Below, piece after piece: positions 14,156 through 26,076 of a stretch of 64,000 nt of DNA. This DNA is from Daphnia pulex. Taxonomy: Eukaryota > Arthropoda > Branchiopoda > Diplostraca > Daphniidae. Numbering within the stretch: position 1 is the stretch's first letter; the number at the start of each line of letters is the position of its first letter. A model generated the notes under the pieces. The model made no database searches, had not been told where the DNA came from, and saw only the letters and a list, made by a program, of their open reading frames with translations. The translations under genes were made by a program, and so were the position numbers. The stretch spans positions 3,105,001 through 3,169,000 of the forward strand of contig NC_060022.1 of the NCBI RefSeq assembly GCF_021134715.1, in the 5' to 3' direction.

Positions 14156-14641
14156 ATGATGACTTTTACGGAGGATATGGCGCGGAGGTCATTTCCGTCA
14201 CGAAAGGGGGAGAAAGAAAGAAAAAAACTCACGCCGGGGCCGGCAGACATTATCAGGCAAACGAGATGAGGCCGAGTTATTATATCAAATAAGAAGCCGC
14301 CCGAATTAAACGCGACCCGAAAGTGCTGGATCGAATCGAGCCGTCAAATCCAAGAAACCGCAGAATAAATTTCAAAATTCTTTTTTTGGGGTTTTTAAAA
14401 TTCAAATTTGTTTTTTCTTTTCCGTCTAGAAGAGAAATGGCGTATAATGGGTGACTTATGCGCTACACTTGTGTACACTTTGGAAATGGAGAGAAAAGCT
14501 CTAGCTGTTGGCTGTGCTGCTGCTGCTGGCTGAAGGCGAGCGTGTAACACGTGTCGCCTTTAGCTGCGGCAGAGCTCGCAAATCCATCATCGCCGCCCAT
14601 CAGCTTGAAATTCCTCGTCTATCCTTGTCTTTTCTCTTCTT

Positions 14642-14644
<3 letters not shown>

Positions 14645-14672
<28 letters not shown>
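14645..14672. repeat. (CT)n microsatellite
   Basis: Uninterrupted CT run of 28 bp followed directly by GCAG. GAGA/CT tracts of this kind are common in arthropod regulatory DNA and can bind GAGA-type factors; here that is only a possibility. Confidence 0.9.
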
Positions 14673-14675
<3 letters not shown>

Positions 14676-17600
14676 GTCGAGTCGAGAGTCGAAAGGACTA
14701 AGGTTTGTCTTGTTTATTGGCTGGAAACGAGCGCCTCGAATGGATGTAGGTTAGAGATCTCCACGACAAATTGTCAACTGGAGCAGAGCGCAGCGCCCAG
14801 CCAAGGAGACCCCCCCACACACAACACGTTTCGCACTTGTCACACGTTGGGCCCCAACGTGAAACAGCTTGGGCTGACTCGATACTTTTTTTTTTGTTGA
14901 ATGGTTGATGGCAGTAGTATATATATGCTGCTGCCATACTGCCACAGTCTCGGATTTCATTTCTCGTCCTGTGAACTGATGGGTGGGTGACTCCAGTCGG
15001 AGAAAAGATCATCACGATTCGACCGACTTTATTCTCTTGTTCAACAGTTCGCCAAAGGGGAACGACAGAAAAAGATTTCCTTGTTTTTTCTTTGGGTTTT
15101 TTATCGTTGCTCGACAGTCCGTCGTCACTTGAATCTCATTATAGCACACAGTGATATGAGCACAAGTTCTTGAGCTGTGTGTTCTTGTTCTTGCCAGTCC
15201 CACACATATATATATCTAACAAGCTCCGGCCAAACAACAACAGCCGGCGAATGTGAAACGGTTTTCCCCCCTGACAGTAACAGCCCAAAGTCGCGGACAC
15301 AATATGATGGCCGAGTCACGTTTGTCGTTATTATCTCAGCATAGTCAGGGATATAAATAGTATACATCTAAGCGCGGTCATATATAAATATAGCTAGAGA
15401 GAGAGAGACAGCTATTACAGCACTATTCCAGACGAAGCGCAATGTCCCTGGCAAATTCTTTTCTTTTTTATTTAATTTATTTATTTGTGACAACCGGACA
15501 TCAAGAAATGATCCTGCGACGGATGAGTTTTTATCCGGAGCTATTTTTTAACCTCATTTTTTGGGTTGGAGCCGTGACTTGATTTCAAGACAATGATGTA
15601 CCCCCCTCTTCTAATATGTGAAGAATCTATAACCCCCCTCTCAGAATAACCAACATGAGAGAGAGAGAAAGAAAGAGAAGATTACCTGTATAGAGGAGAC
15701 GAAACAAGGCCACGAATAATAATCACCATGGGCGGCCGCCCGTGTTGAAAAAGATAAAAAGAAGTCGAAGCTCGAAAATGTTTTGTTTTTTTCTTGCTTT
15801 TTTGCTTTTTTCTTCTCTTTTCACCGCGATCGAAGGAAAACTTACAAGAGGCGGAGGGAAATCAGAAGAGGAAAACGAAAAAGTTGCCTCTCTTTTGGGA
15901 TCGGGTCCCTTATGGTCGGATTTTTTGGCTTGAAATTGTTGGGCATTTTCTTCTTCTTCTTCCATTTTGTTTGATGTTGTTGTTGTTGTTGGTGTAGTAG
16001 TACTACACACAAGGTATATTTCCTCATCTATACCGCCCTCTTTGTCCTCAACTCTCCCAAAAGGCCCTTTTTGTTTTTGTTTTTTTTCACCGTGGCTGAA
16101 TGTGTACTCATTAATTGCTGTGTGCAATAGCCAAGAAGAACGGGCTGATGGTCGGTCCTCATCTTCATACAATCCCCTCCCTTCCAGCTCTCTCTCGGTG
16201 CCCCCAACCAAATTGGAGGTACTGATGGTGTACGTATACCACGTTTCTAACTATAGGAAGAGATGGAAGAGGAAAAATGCTAATCACCGTGATTTATTCC
16301 ATCCCACCCAGGAATATTGGTCAACTTTCGAATATATATCTTCAAGGGCGATGACAGGTGAGAACAATCACGACTTTCTGCCTCTTATAAACGTACACAC
16401 ACACACTATTACATTCTCTCAGGTGGATAGTGTAGTAAATATTATAACGTGGGTCTCTCTCTCTCTAACGTGTGTGTGTGTGTAATAGTTGGATGGTAAC
16501 GGATTCCAGCGCAACACAATGCCCAGGAACCCCGGACAACCTGCAATCAACAATTCAACAAATGGGAAATAAATGGCGCTATGAGTAGATACTAGACACC
16601 AAGGACATACACATGTTCACACACATGTTCAGTGTTCAACGGCCCTATTACCGCCCGATAAAAGGGGCTGCCTCTTTTATAATATTATATTTTCTTTTTT
16701 TCTTTTATAAGCAGTTCTCTCTGCTCTCCCCATCATCAGCTGTGGGCTAGACATTCAAGTTAATCATCCGAGATGAATAAGGGACGACCCGATAATAAGA
16801 TGAAAGCGGGGAATAAATAAAAACTGGCCAGTCTTTTTTTCTTAATATTATACTGTTGTAATGGGTCTTATTCTCTATTAGTCTATCGTCTCTACTATAT
16901 TATAGTAGCCTGCTCTTCGGTTGTGTGGGAAAGGACCTGCGGCTTTTCAACTGTATTTTTTCGCATTAGCATCTCAGCAGCTCGCCAGATTAGAAAGACA
17001 TCGATTCGTTTTGTTTTTGTTTCCCGAAAGAAAAGATGCGCCCGATGACAGGTTATATTCTATCCCGATGGGCTTCATCATCACGAGCCATGCAGTTGTG
17101 TAGTATTATAACGAGGAAAGAGAGAAACAAAAGAGATCTATAGCCATAGGAAATAATACAACGCAATAATAACATGGCAAAAGGGGCCGGGGAAACAAAA
17201 AAACAAAATGTTAATAATCGAAAGAAGAAGATGAGCGCAAATTCCGCGGCTGCCGCCACCACCGCCGTAACGATTGTATCATCCGAGCCGATCATTGAAG
17301 CGATGGAGAGGATTATTATACAAAGTGATGGGCAAAAGACGAGAGAAACTTTGCCGGGGCAGAGCCAAGGATATAAATCTATTCGGCGCTATTTAAGCAG
17401 CAGCAGCGCGCCGGGACACAAGAAAGGGGGGGGGGGAAGGCTTTAGTTCGAGGAATGATGGCGACGTGAAAATATGCGATACAAATCGTCACGAACGAAA
17501 AAAGAAAAAGAAAAAAAAAGGAAGAAGCTAAAGCGCATAGCTATTTTCAGGAGCCTGGCAAAGTACCGTATAGACTCCTATGTTATATATTCCGTCCCGC

Positions 17601-20600
17601 ACGCGCTCTCTTCAGTGTACAGCGTCTTATTCTTATAATTAAACCATAGATCAAAGAATCGAGCGAGACGACGGTAGGCAAGAATTATGTCCACCAGCCG
17701 CTGCGTTGTGCAACAACAACAACAACAAAAAACTAACAGCCAGTTGTGTGTGTAGAAGCGGATGAAAGAGGGGCCAACGCCAAACAGCGCTAGCTATAGA
17801 AAGAGATGGAGTTCTCCACTTCACGCGCAAGAATGTCGGGATTTTTTTGTTGTTGCTTTCCTCCAGCTCAGCCAAAGAGGAAAACGGCCCGGAGCGAAGA
17901 AAAAAGAAGAGCATTTGTAATATATCACAGCGCAATATCTGTCGGCGCTAACAGCGTGAGATGACACGGCCAATGGCTCCCACGTGTTTGATGTCATGTT
18001 TAATCACACGCCAAGAGAGGCCAGCTCGACGGACGGGACGAAAACTGTGCGGCTGTTTTTTTTTCTTTCTTTCTTTTCATTTCTGACCGCGCCTTTCCTT
18101 TTACGTTTTTGTAACATTTTTCTTTATCTTTAACGTCCGGCTCCTTTTGTTGTTGTTGCGCCTCTTTACGGACCGATGGAATTGTCGTAGTCGATCCACG
18201 TTCGACTCAATTTTCTCCGTGTTTTTCTTCTCTCTCTCTCTCCTTTTTATTTTATTTGTGCGCCCGTGATGTTTATTGGAAGTCGAAAAGGGAAGAGGAT
18301 TTAAGACTTATATAAAGATGGTCGTGTGTAGGAAGAAGGACATGTATACAAATCAAAGGGGGAAACGAGACGCTTGCGGTCGTCGGCCATCAACTCCCTC
18401 CTTTGAGATCATTAATATAAAGACTGTTATCATTACGGCCTTGCGCTATAAATGTGTACAGCCCTTTTCAACACGCCCTCTTCTTTCTTTCTTTCTTCCC
18501 CCTTCCGTGCTGCTGCTGCTGCTGCTGTGTGAGGAGGTGGTGCTTGATTGAATCGTCAAGGTGGACCTCAATCCAAAAGGGCGCCAGTCTCGTTCAAAGT
18601 TTTATTATTATTATTATTTTTTTTTTAAGTTTGTTTAATTTACGCGCGGGAATTTTTTTTTCTTCTCTTTTATTTTTATTTTTTATTTTATTTTTTTTGC
18701 GCATTGCGAGTCTTCCGTTCCGGCTATACTTCTGTTAATGGTCTGCAGTTTTTTCGTTTTATTTTTAAATGCCCAAAGAATTTGTGGTTGCGACGTTTGG
18801 ATATCAAAAGCCAGCCACAGATATATAGCTTCACAGTTGCAATATATCCTTTTGTGTGTTGGCTATATAATCACGATTTTATTCATTGCTGCCCCCATCC
18901 ATCGCCCCCCCACTTCTTATTCTCCTGTTGCGGGGCCCTTTAGCGATTCGGGTCAGTTCACTCTCCGACATCTTCTGCTTTTATATGCCTCACGCCTTTT
19001 TTTCTTTATCCTTTATTTTTCATTCGTTATCTATTTTTTTTCGTTTAGAAAAAAGAAAACAACTCGCATATCCTTTATTTAGCATCGACGAGTCGTAGCG
19101 TAGAGGTTGGAATAGGCGTATCATCCAGCAGCTTCTTCCTCTTCTGCGTCGTCATTAGTTTTTTTTCTTCTTCTCTCTGGGGGCCGTCCGCATCAGCGTG
19201 TCCGCTATACACGAACGAAATGTATGGGATACGTCGTGATTGCTCGACCTGTCGACGTTCTTCTTCTTCGGATTATTTTTTTTTTCTCTCTGTCCGATAG
19301 AGCAAAGAGACAAGGACGACGACTAGGTCTCGTCTTTTTTTTTTGTGTTGGATAGTCCGGCTGCTGGATAGATCAAGGGCTCCCTCCCATTTTTGTAGGT
19401 CATCTGACACACAACAACATCCTGGAGCTCTCTCTCCTGTTTCTTCTCCAACTACGCCAGGAACAGATATAGCTACAGTCGAAACCCCCAAAGGGTCAAA
19501 TGAGATATACATACATTTATTTATATACATATAATACTACCACTACTACTATAGATGTATATAATAATATATTTACACACACACAGAGCAGAGCCCCCCA
19601 TCTTATTATACACATCCCCCCTTCGGTTCTTCTTCTACTCTGGAGAGACACATTTTCTTCTTCTTTCTTCCCCTTTTAAAGCCGATTTACACGTGGCTAA
19701 CCTCTTCAGCCTGCTTTTGCTCTCTCTCTATCTCTATTTTTTTTTTTGGTTCTTATATAACATCTTTGCCCATCTTCTTCTTCATTTAGTGGGTCTCTCT
19801 TCTCTCTTTTTGCCTTTATTCTGTCCATGTTGGTGCCTTCCATCTCTCTCTCTCTCTGGCGCTCGACACATTTGTAGACATTTAGGAAGGCTTGGCTGCG
19901 TACGCGGAACAGCGGAATGATGAACAGCCGTAGTGACAAGGTTCACAACTCCGTGTCTGTGTGTCCGTCTGTCTGTTGATAAGCATCCACATCTAACGAG
20001 CGCGGCCTTTTGTCAACCTTCTTATTCTTCCTCGGTGTTCCAGAATTTGTTTGCCTCATCTTTTATTCTCTTTTTCTTCTTCTATTTTTTTTCCCCCTTT
20101 CGTCTTCTTCGTATTCATCTAGCTCTCTCTTGGGTGCGCTTGTATTTTTATTTATTTCTAGATTGTTGTTGACCATTTCAAACGTTTTTTTTTCATCAGG
20201 TATTCATCCCTTTTTTTATCTAATACATATTTTTTTTCCAAGGAAAAATGAGTTAAGAAACTAGACGTTTTTTGTAAGAATTTTGAACCTTCAATAAAAT
20301 TTAAGAAGGTTTTTTGTTCGATAGTTTTTATAAATGTGTGTGGCGGTCTCGTTTCCCCCTCCCTTTTAATATGTTTGGCGTTTTTATGTCCTAACGGGGT
20401 CCCCGGAGACACGGAAAGAAACAAGTTGCTGCCGAGAACTCACCTGCAGAACGCGCATAATAAGGTGTATAGCTTTTGCCATTTCCTATACGCAATGTCG
20501 ACGACAGGCTCTTATTACGCAGTTTTTCTAGCCACTTTGAGAAAGCTCCGATAATGGATTTGCAACTTGGACGCACGTATGTATCATTTAAAAAAAATTT

Positions 20601-21151
20601 TCAATTTGGGCGATATCTCTTGTTCACATTTTTTCCCTTGAGAGTGTATAGACCACGTACGGTACCTTTACGTATATCGCCTAGAAACGGAGAGAACCCT
20701 TTTTTCTTTTAGTTTTTATTATTATTTTTGAGTTTAGGAATTTTACGAGGATGTGGGCAACTCCAAAGTTAGCTCTTACTCACTCACACGTCGACCGCGT
20801 ATTTAAAAGTGGACGCCACCATGTAGCCGGGCGCGTTATACGCCATCGGAAGTGGCGCCCGTCAACATTCACGATCCATAAAGGCCACGCAGGGTCCGGG
20901 CTGATTATTTACGAGCCGAACGAGCCAGTCTCTCTCTGTTAACGTACATGTTACACACACCAGTCATCCATCCACCATTCATCCTGCATTTCTGTATAAA
21001 TCCCAGAAATGATGGAAGAATAATATGTTTATTATAATGCTCTTATTATACGATTCTTCGCCTTGTTTCTTTCCCTTTCGGAATTCGACGGCAGGGAAAC
21101 TACACCGATGGGTTGGTTGCGAAAAAGAAGAAACGAAATGACCCAACTTCG

Positions 21152-21191
21152 TCTTCTTCTTCTTCTTCTTCTTCTTCTTCTTCTTCTTCTT
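21152..21191. repeat. (TCT)n microsatellite
   Basis: Uninterrupted TCT trinucleotide run of 40 bp. It creates long Ser or Arg tracts in opposing frames, which I treat as artefacts. Confidence 0.9.
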
Positions 21192-21575
21192 TTGATTCTT
21201 TTATGATTTTGAATAAAATATGCGGCGCAACTTGCGCACAAGAGGCTCTCGCGGACCGTATCGTAACCGGACGCAAATGCGGCCGAACGCGGAAGGATTT
21301 TAATAAGCGCGTTCACGCCTTCTCTTCTTCTTTTAGAACAACAATTCAATACTGGGCGCTGCTGCGTAATTTAGAAACGTCGATTCACGAAACATTTTGG
21401 TGGGTTTTTTGGGCAATTGGGAATTTTGTTTGATTAATGCAAGACCATTTTCACATTTCCTCGACCTTTAATGTATTGCTGCGGGAATTCTGTTTACAAC
21501 TGAAACAAAATGTAACACGGCAATTTTTGGTAGCAAAGGATTCGCCGATTCGGCTCTCTTTGGTTTGCAGTGACT

Positions 21576-22105
21576 TCACTTGATAAACTCGAGTCGTTCC
21601 TGAGCTTCTGCTGATGGCGATGGCTCCTCTTCGACATCTTTACTTGTCAGTCCCAATTTCCCTCTGCCAATATTAAAAAGAAAAGATAAAAATGTGCTGG
21701 GCTTTAGGCATGTGAAACCCCAATTGGGATGATGCATGGAACAGGTTTTTGGAAAGACTCAGCAACAACGGGGGAGAATCCAACACAAAGAAGCTGGATG
21801 ACTTACAGCCAATAATGTTTGTACTGCGTGGCGAGATGGTCAGGTTCACCTCCGAGGTGGCAGGATTCCGAATGTTCGCCCAATGGATTCCTATATGATG
21901 GGGAGGGTGTGCATTGTGTTGCTTCTTAACAAGGGCTTTTGAGATAAATTGCTTACTTATTCTTTTTGCGAAGACCCACCGCTTCCAGCAGGCCGTGACC
22001 AAGTGCTTTGAACCGGGACCACCACCGACCATCATCAGCCCCATTCGGCTGTTGCCTACCACTCGTCTCGGACTTGACCTCCTCCGGTGTCGAGTTGTTC
22101 TCCAT
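21576..22105 (-). CDS. Three-exon gene for an unrecognised 106-aa protein
   Basis: CDS complement(join(21576..21663, 21807..21890, 21957..22105)), 321 nt. The start ATG is in a strong context (GTCGCGATGG). Donors are AATAA|GTAAGC and TGGCT|GTAAGT; acceptors are CATCATATAG and ATATTGGCAG. Both introns are phase 2 and the frame closes exactly at TGA. The protein opens with a polar segment (MENNSTPEEVKSETSGRQQP), then a Trp-rich basic patch (GRWWSRFKALGHGLLEAVGL), a His/Cys-containing middle (HSESCHLGGEPDHL), an aromatic stretch (QYKHYWLGKLGL) and an acidic Ser/Pro tail ending ERLEFIK. There is no signal peptide or membrane segment. The frame stays open for about 17 codons upstream of the ATG, and a pyrimidine tract with AAAAG lies there, so an additional upstream exon is possible. 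The intron sizes (66 and 143 nt) fit the other genes in the window. I do not recognise the family. Confidence 0.62.
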
Positions 22106-23818
22106 CGCGACGGGTAACTTTTGTTTCGGGCAGCGGGGACGAAGGAGAAGAAACAAAACAAGGAAATAAAAGGCAACACGAAACTTTTATTCATGAAGTG
22201 TAAATAAAGAGGCAGGTGACTGTAGACTACTAGAGCCCTACGTTCTACCCTACCTACTTGTTTTCTGGTTGGGAATTGAAATGGCGACTAGCCATCGTCC
22301 GTCCGTTTGAGTAGTAATAAAGAGTCAAGTCAACGATAGGACGACGTCGCCCCGACAAGTCGTTAAAGGCGCAGGCCGCAAATTACCATAATGTGAAACT
22401 GAATTGGATAAGAAAAGTTTCCGCTTAAGTAATGGACTCTTAGCGTTCAAAAATTGATGGCTTTCCACTTGTAACCAGGTAGAGTGGCATGGCCATCGCA
22501 TGCAAATGAGGAAAGCCTATCGCACCGGCGGCTCTCTTTTTCTTTTTTTCTTTCACGTTGGATCTCTCGCCATGTTTTGAATATGTTTATATTCTTCCTA
22601 CAGATCCACTAAATGCTGATTACCGCTTCGGTTGGTTATTGGTTGTCGATGTTTATTGCTATACGTACTATTATACTCGCCTACGACCATTAGATGTATC
22701 ATCATAAAGATTTGTATTTACAGCTCTTCTGTTTTCCATGCGTTACTTTTTTTTATAGAAGGCAACGGCTAACCTTGAATTATTAAAAACGCTATTTTTC
22801 ATTTTTTTTTTTTCATTTCACTACCAGCAACGCCACCTAGCTGTTGCAATTGCATTAGACAAAATAATTGCCATCTGTTATCGTTTAGAGTTAACTTAGT
22901 GCAAGCAATGGAATAAGGTCGTTGCATGAAGGTTGAAGGGGATTTCGGTTTTGGTTAAAAAAATCGTGTAAAAATAAATAAAAAATTTCATGTGAAAAAT
23001 TCAAATTAATGTATGTTATTGTGACATCTCTTGTTTTTTGTATTTGTCGCGTAAGTCCTCTCATTATAAGAAGACCTTGTTTTGTTGTGAATGTCAAGAA
23101 TGCCGCTCTATGCCATGCAAGTTGATCAGCGTCTAGAACTGTTATTGTACGCGTCGAATTGGAATCAAAGTGCTCCTTTAGCCTAACTGTTTCAATACAT
23201 TCATTTTTGTTTTCATATTCTATTCATTTTCATTGGCTATTCATCTTCACCTACAAAAACCACTGCATACTAATAAAGCAGTCAAGACCTTTTAGAAGAT
23301 GTCGAGGCAATAGATTTAACAAAATTTGAATGATCTGTGGTGAATCTTTTTCTTTCAAAAGCAGGGGGGTAATAAGTCATTTGCTAAATTGATTTAAAGT
23401 AATTTCGAAAAAAATTGAACAGTATTTACATTTTTCTACTTATTTCTTTAACATACGAAATTCATTTGTAGTGTTGTTTAAAGCAAAAGTCGGACTTTTT
23501 TAGCTTTACTTTCATGCTTTGGCTGTTGGCTCTTTGCAATTGCAGCAGATTGTCCCGCTAGGTAAAATTGTGTCCACCAGGTGGCGGAGTGGCTGTTCGT
23601 GAGTGACGAAGCCGCCATTTGCGTTTGAAACAGTGTACGGGAATGTGTTGCTGCTTAATGCGGTGTTCTTCGCTTTTACATTTAAAAAAATGATAAAGGT
23701 GTTTCCACGCCTTTCGACCAAGCCGAATCGAAAGTGAACAATTTTAAAGCAAGTAAGTCAATTGTGATAGTTTTGACTTTTGGAAAAGTCCATTTTCTAA
23801 TATACGAAGAATCAAAAT
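22106..23818. other. Intergenic DNA with change to AT-rich composition
   Basis: No gene could be supported. Composition shifts around 22.7-22.9 kb from mixed, microsatellite-rich DNA to AT-rich DNA that continues to about 46 kb. A 69-codon minus-strand frame at 23512-23721 lacks an ATG start. A full CTCF-type consensus lies at 23574-23586, just outside the left edge of the large palindrome. Confidence 0.5.
23574..23586 (+). promoter_or_regulatory. CTCF-like insulator motif
   Basis: The 13-mer CCACCAGGTGGCG fits the CTCF core consensus CCASYAGRKGGCR at every position. CTCF is present in arthropods and marks insulators and domain borders. Occupancy cannot be seen from sequence. Confidence 0.4.
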
Positions 23819-23942
23819 TAAGGCAAAGTGCAGAATAACAGGAATAAAGTGAAAAGTTACAAAAAGTGATACGAAAAGTAGCAGTATAGGCGAGTATAGG
23901 ATATTTCGTCAAGAATCTGGAACAAGGCACTGATTCAGAAGA

Positions 23943-25723
23943 ATGTCAACTGTTAAGCTGCCTTCTCCTCATTATACCTTGGTGATTTCGTCTGTTGTGA
24001 TGTGTGATGCTGCGGCGCTTTTTGGTGAAGACGAGATGTAAATTTGGAGGGGAGAATATTACGTGAGTATCACAGTTATTTCCCTTCGTTTGTTAGTTCT
24101 TTTCTTTCTTTCAACTGTCAACGAGCTAGAGCGGACATTGTTTTCATGTAAACGTTTATTTTTTCTGACGCTAGACGGCTTAGCCTTTGATAATTTTCCA
24201 CTCAGTTTAGTTACGTTTACTTTGCACATCTCTGGAGAAATTTCTCGCTGCTACTACAAAGAAATTTTGGGTGATAGCTGTCAGTTTCTCTTTCAGCAAC
24301 AAAGCTCACTTGTTAGATTTGTAATAATGTGGGTTTTTTTCTACTTCCGGTTTTCTCATTTTTGTTAGTAGTTTAGTAAATATTCATCTGACGCACAAAA
24401 GAACCACATATTCGTGATCCTCGTCAAATTTGTCGTAAAGTTCATGTTTTTTTTTGTACGTACGCGTACTTCCGGTTTCGAGAATTATCCTGAACTTATA
24501 GTTCAGGAAAAATCTCGATTTTGATCAAATTCTGGATTTCGTTTTAATTGCACCCAATCGACCCCAAATTTCACGGAGATCACGAATATTTGGTTTATTT
24601 GGTCGGCAGCTCAATGGTTAAGGCGCTATCGCTTACTTCCGGTATACTTCCGGAAAATTTGCATAAAACTAGCAAGTGAGCTTTGTTTTCTGTACAGTTC
24701 TAAGGATTGATTGCTAGGTTTTAGCAAACAAATATGGACTTTTCAAGTTTTTTGAGTATCTTAAGACCATCGGCAAATACTGAGTTTTGAGACGTGTCAA
24801 ATAGATGGCGTGTTGATTGTGTCAATGGAATGGCGGTTTGCTGTCAAAAGTTAAGCTATCCTTTCTTCGAAAATTACTAATGAATTCATTGGTAAATTCG
24901 AGTGATTTCGTCTCTAACTTGTCGGTGATGTGTTCTATTCCGTGTATATGTTGGATAACCTTAATGTTTCTCATCAACTTTCAGGAGGAAACGTGAAAGG
25001 GTCGTGGCCGTCGTGCAGCCTACGGTCAACTATTTTGTTCAAAATAATTGTATTCTACTGAATGTGCCATCGAAATGATACAGGTAATAACCAACACAAG
25101 CTTTATCCATTTCATGTATTGCTGAAAGTCTGAAACCCCTTCTCGTCTTTTATTAGGAGTCATAATTGTATTGGACTTGCTAGATCACCAAACCCAGCAT
25201 AGACCAATCTCTCATTTCATCTTCTCGAGAGAAGATTGGATAACTGATCTGTGGTTTCATGTGTAAGTTCACTTATCATGTCACTGAACTTTTTCCATTG
25301 CAGTCTAACATGTATTTAAAGTATTGATCTCCACTTACATCTATCTAATGTTTTAGAGACGCTTTTGAGTGTTTACTGATAATTGTTTATTATAGACGTC
25401 AAACTTATTGATTACACAAATTATAAACAAGCTGACTTATTTTTCTTTTTTTATTTGCAGATTCTAAACTCCAGCTTTCTAAATTTCCATGGCAGACTTT
25501 ATGAGAAGTCATGTCCTTTCAAGAAAGTCAACAAGGTCCCTGTTTACTAACCTGTTGGCTGCTACCCTTGAATTTTTACTTTCTTAAGTGGGCCATCTTT
25601 ATTTTAGGTATTGCTTATTCTGTCGCTACAATCTTGTTTGAATATTATTGCCATCCAAATAAATGTTCATTCTGCTTACAGGGTAATCCTTCGCTACCTG
25701 TCATGGACTTCATCCACTGGTGA
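23943..25723 (+). ncRNA. Putative spliced transcript in left palindrome arm
   Basis: A series of consensus splice signals reads on the plus strand: donor AC|GTGAGTAT at 24063; acceptor CAACTTTCAG before 24985; donor ATACAG|GTAATA at 25084; acceptor TTTTATTAG before 25157; donor GT|GTAAGT at 25263; acceptor TTATTTGCAG before 25461. The first exon holds a 32-codon ATG frame (23943-24041). I could not join the exons into one long frame, so it is either a non-coding RNA or a decayed gene. The same signals recur in the right arm on the opposite strand (about 30340 down to 28937). Exon order and limits are inferred. Confidence 0.3.
24298..24687. mobile_element. Nested ~390-bp foldback/MITE-like element, left copy
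   Basis: Perfect 15-bp terminal inverted repeats, AACAAAGCTCACTTG at 24298-24312 and its complement at 24673-24687, bound a 390-bp unit. Inside are repeated ACTTCCGG motifs near both ends and a central hairpin, CCTGAACT..AGTTCAGG, at 24489-24507. Near the right end the sequence AGCTCAATGGTTAAGGCGCT resembles a tRNA/pol III A box. No transposase frame is present. I could not identify a clear target-site duplication. Confidence 0.6.
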
Positions 25724-26076
25724 AAACCGACGAGAGAATGCTGCAATCCAAGACTGATAAATTGTTTAATCGTTGGATTAAATTATTAGTGCATATCTGG
25801 GCTCCCTTCTTTTCTGTGGCCCCGTTTCCCTAACTAACCACTAACCAACGCCCGCCGGTGGTCACTCACCCGCTGTGAAACCAGGAGGAGGGGAGGGCTC
25901 TGGTCGAACGGGGACTTGGAAGGCGCATGATCCGATGAAAACTTTTGGAGGGTCATGAGTCTAACCCGGAAGCCTAGTATGACTACATCTCCCCAGTAAA
26001 ACTTGCCTCGTACTTCTCTCTTCTTCTCGGTCCAGATAAATATCTCTGGGGGCCGTAGACATATCCTATAACAGCA

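Larger units (their letters stand above)
9865..21575. other. Gene-poor, microsatellite-rich DNA
   Basis: No exon could be supported over 11.7 kb. The stretch continues the texture of the first 9 kb: CT, GT, TTG, GGT and CTT repeats, poly-pyrimidine blocks and A/T homopolymers. A 90-aa frame at 17174-17446 on the plus strand opens with ATG and contains an Ala/Thr-rich block but has no splice context or recognisable motif. I take the region as intronic, intergenic or regulatory. Confidence 0.5.

Noticed and set aside
15723..16211. 162-codon minus-strand frame
   Set aside because: Composition is driven by poly-T, TTC and TTG repeats (Lys, Glu, Gln, Thr runs); overlapping frames on both strands are equally open.
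17174..17446. 90-codon ATG frame on the plus strand with an Ala/Thr-rich block
   Set aside because: Single frame in microsatellite-rich DNA, with Lys- and Gly-runs arising from A and G homopolymers; no motif or neighbouring exon.
21032..21349. Poly-Arg or poly-Ser frames on opposite strands
   Set aside because: Translation of the TCT microsatellite at 21152-21191.
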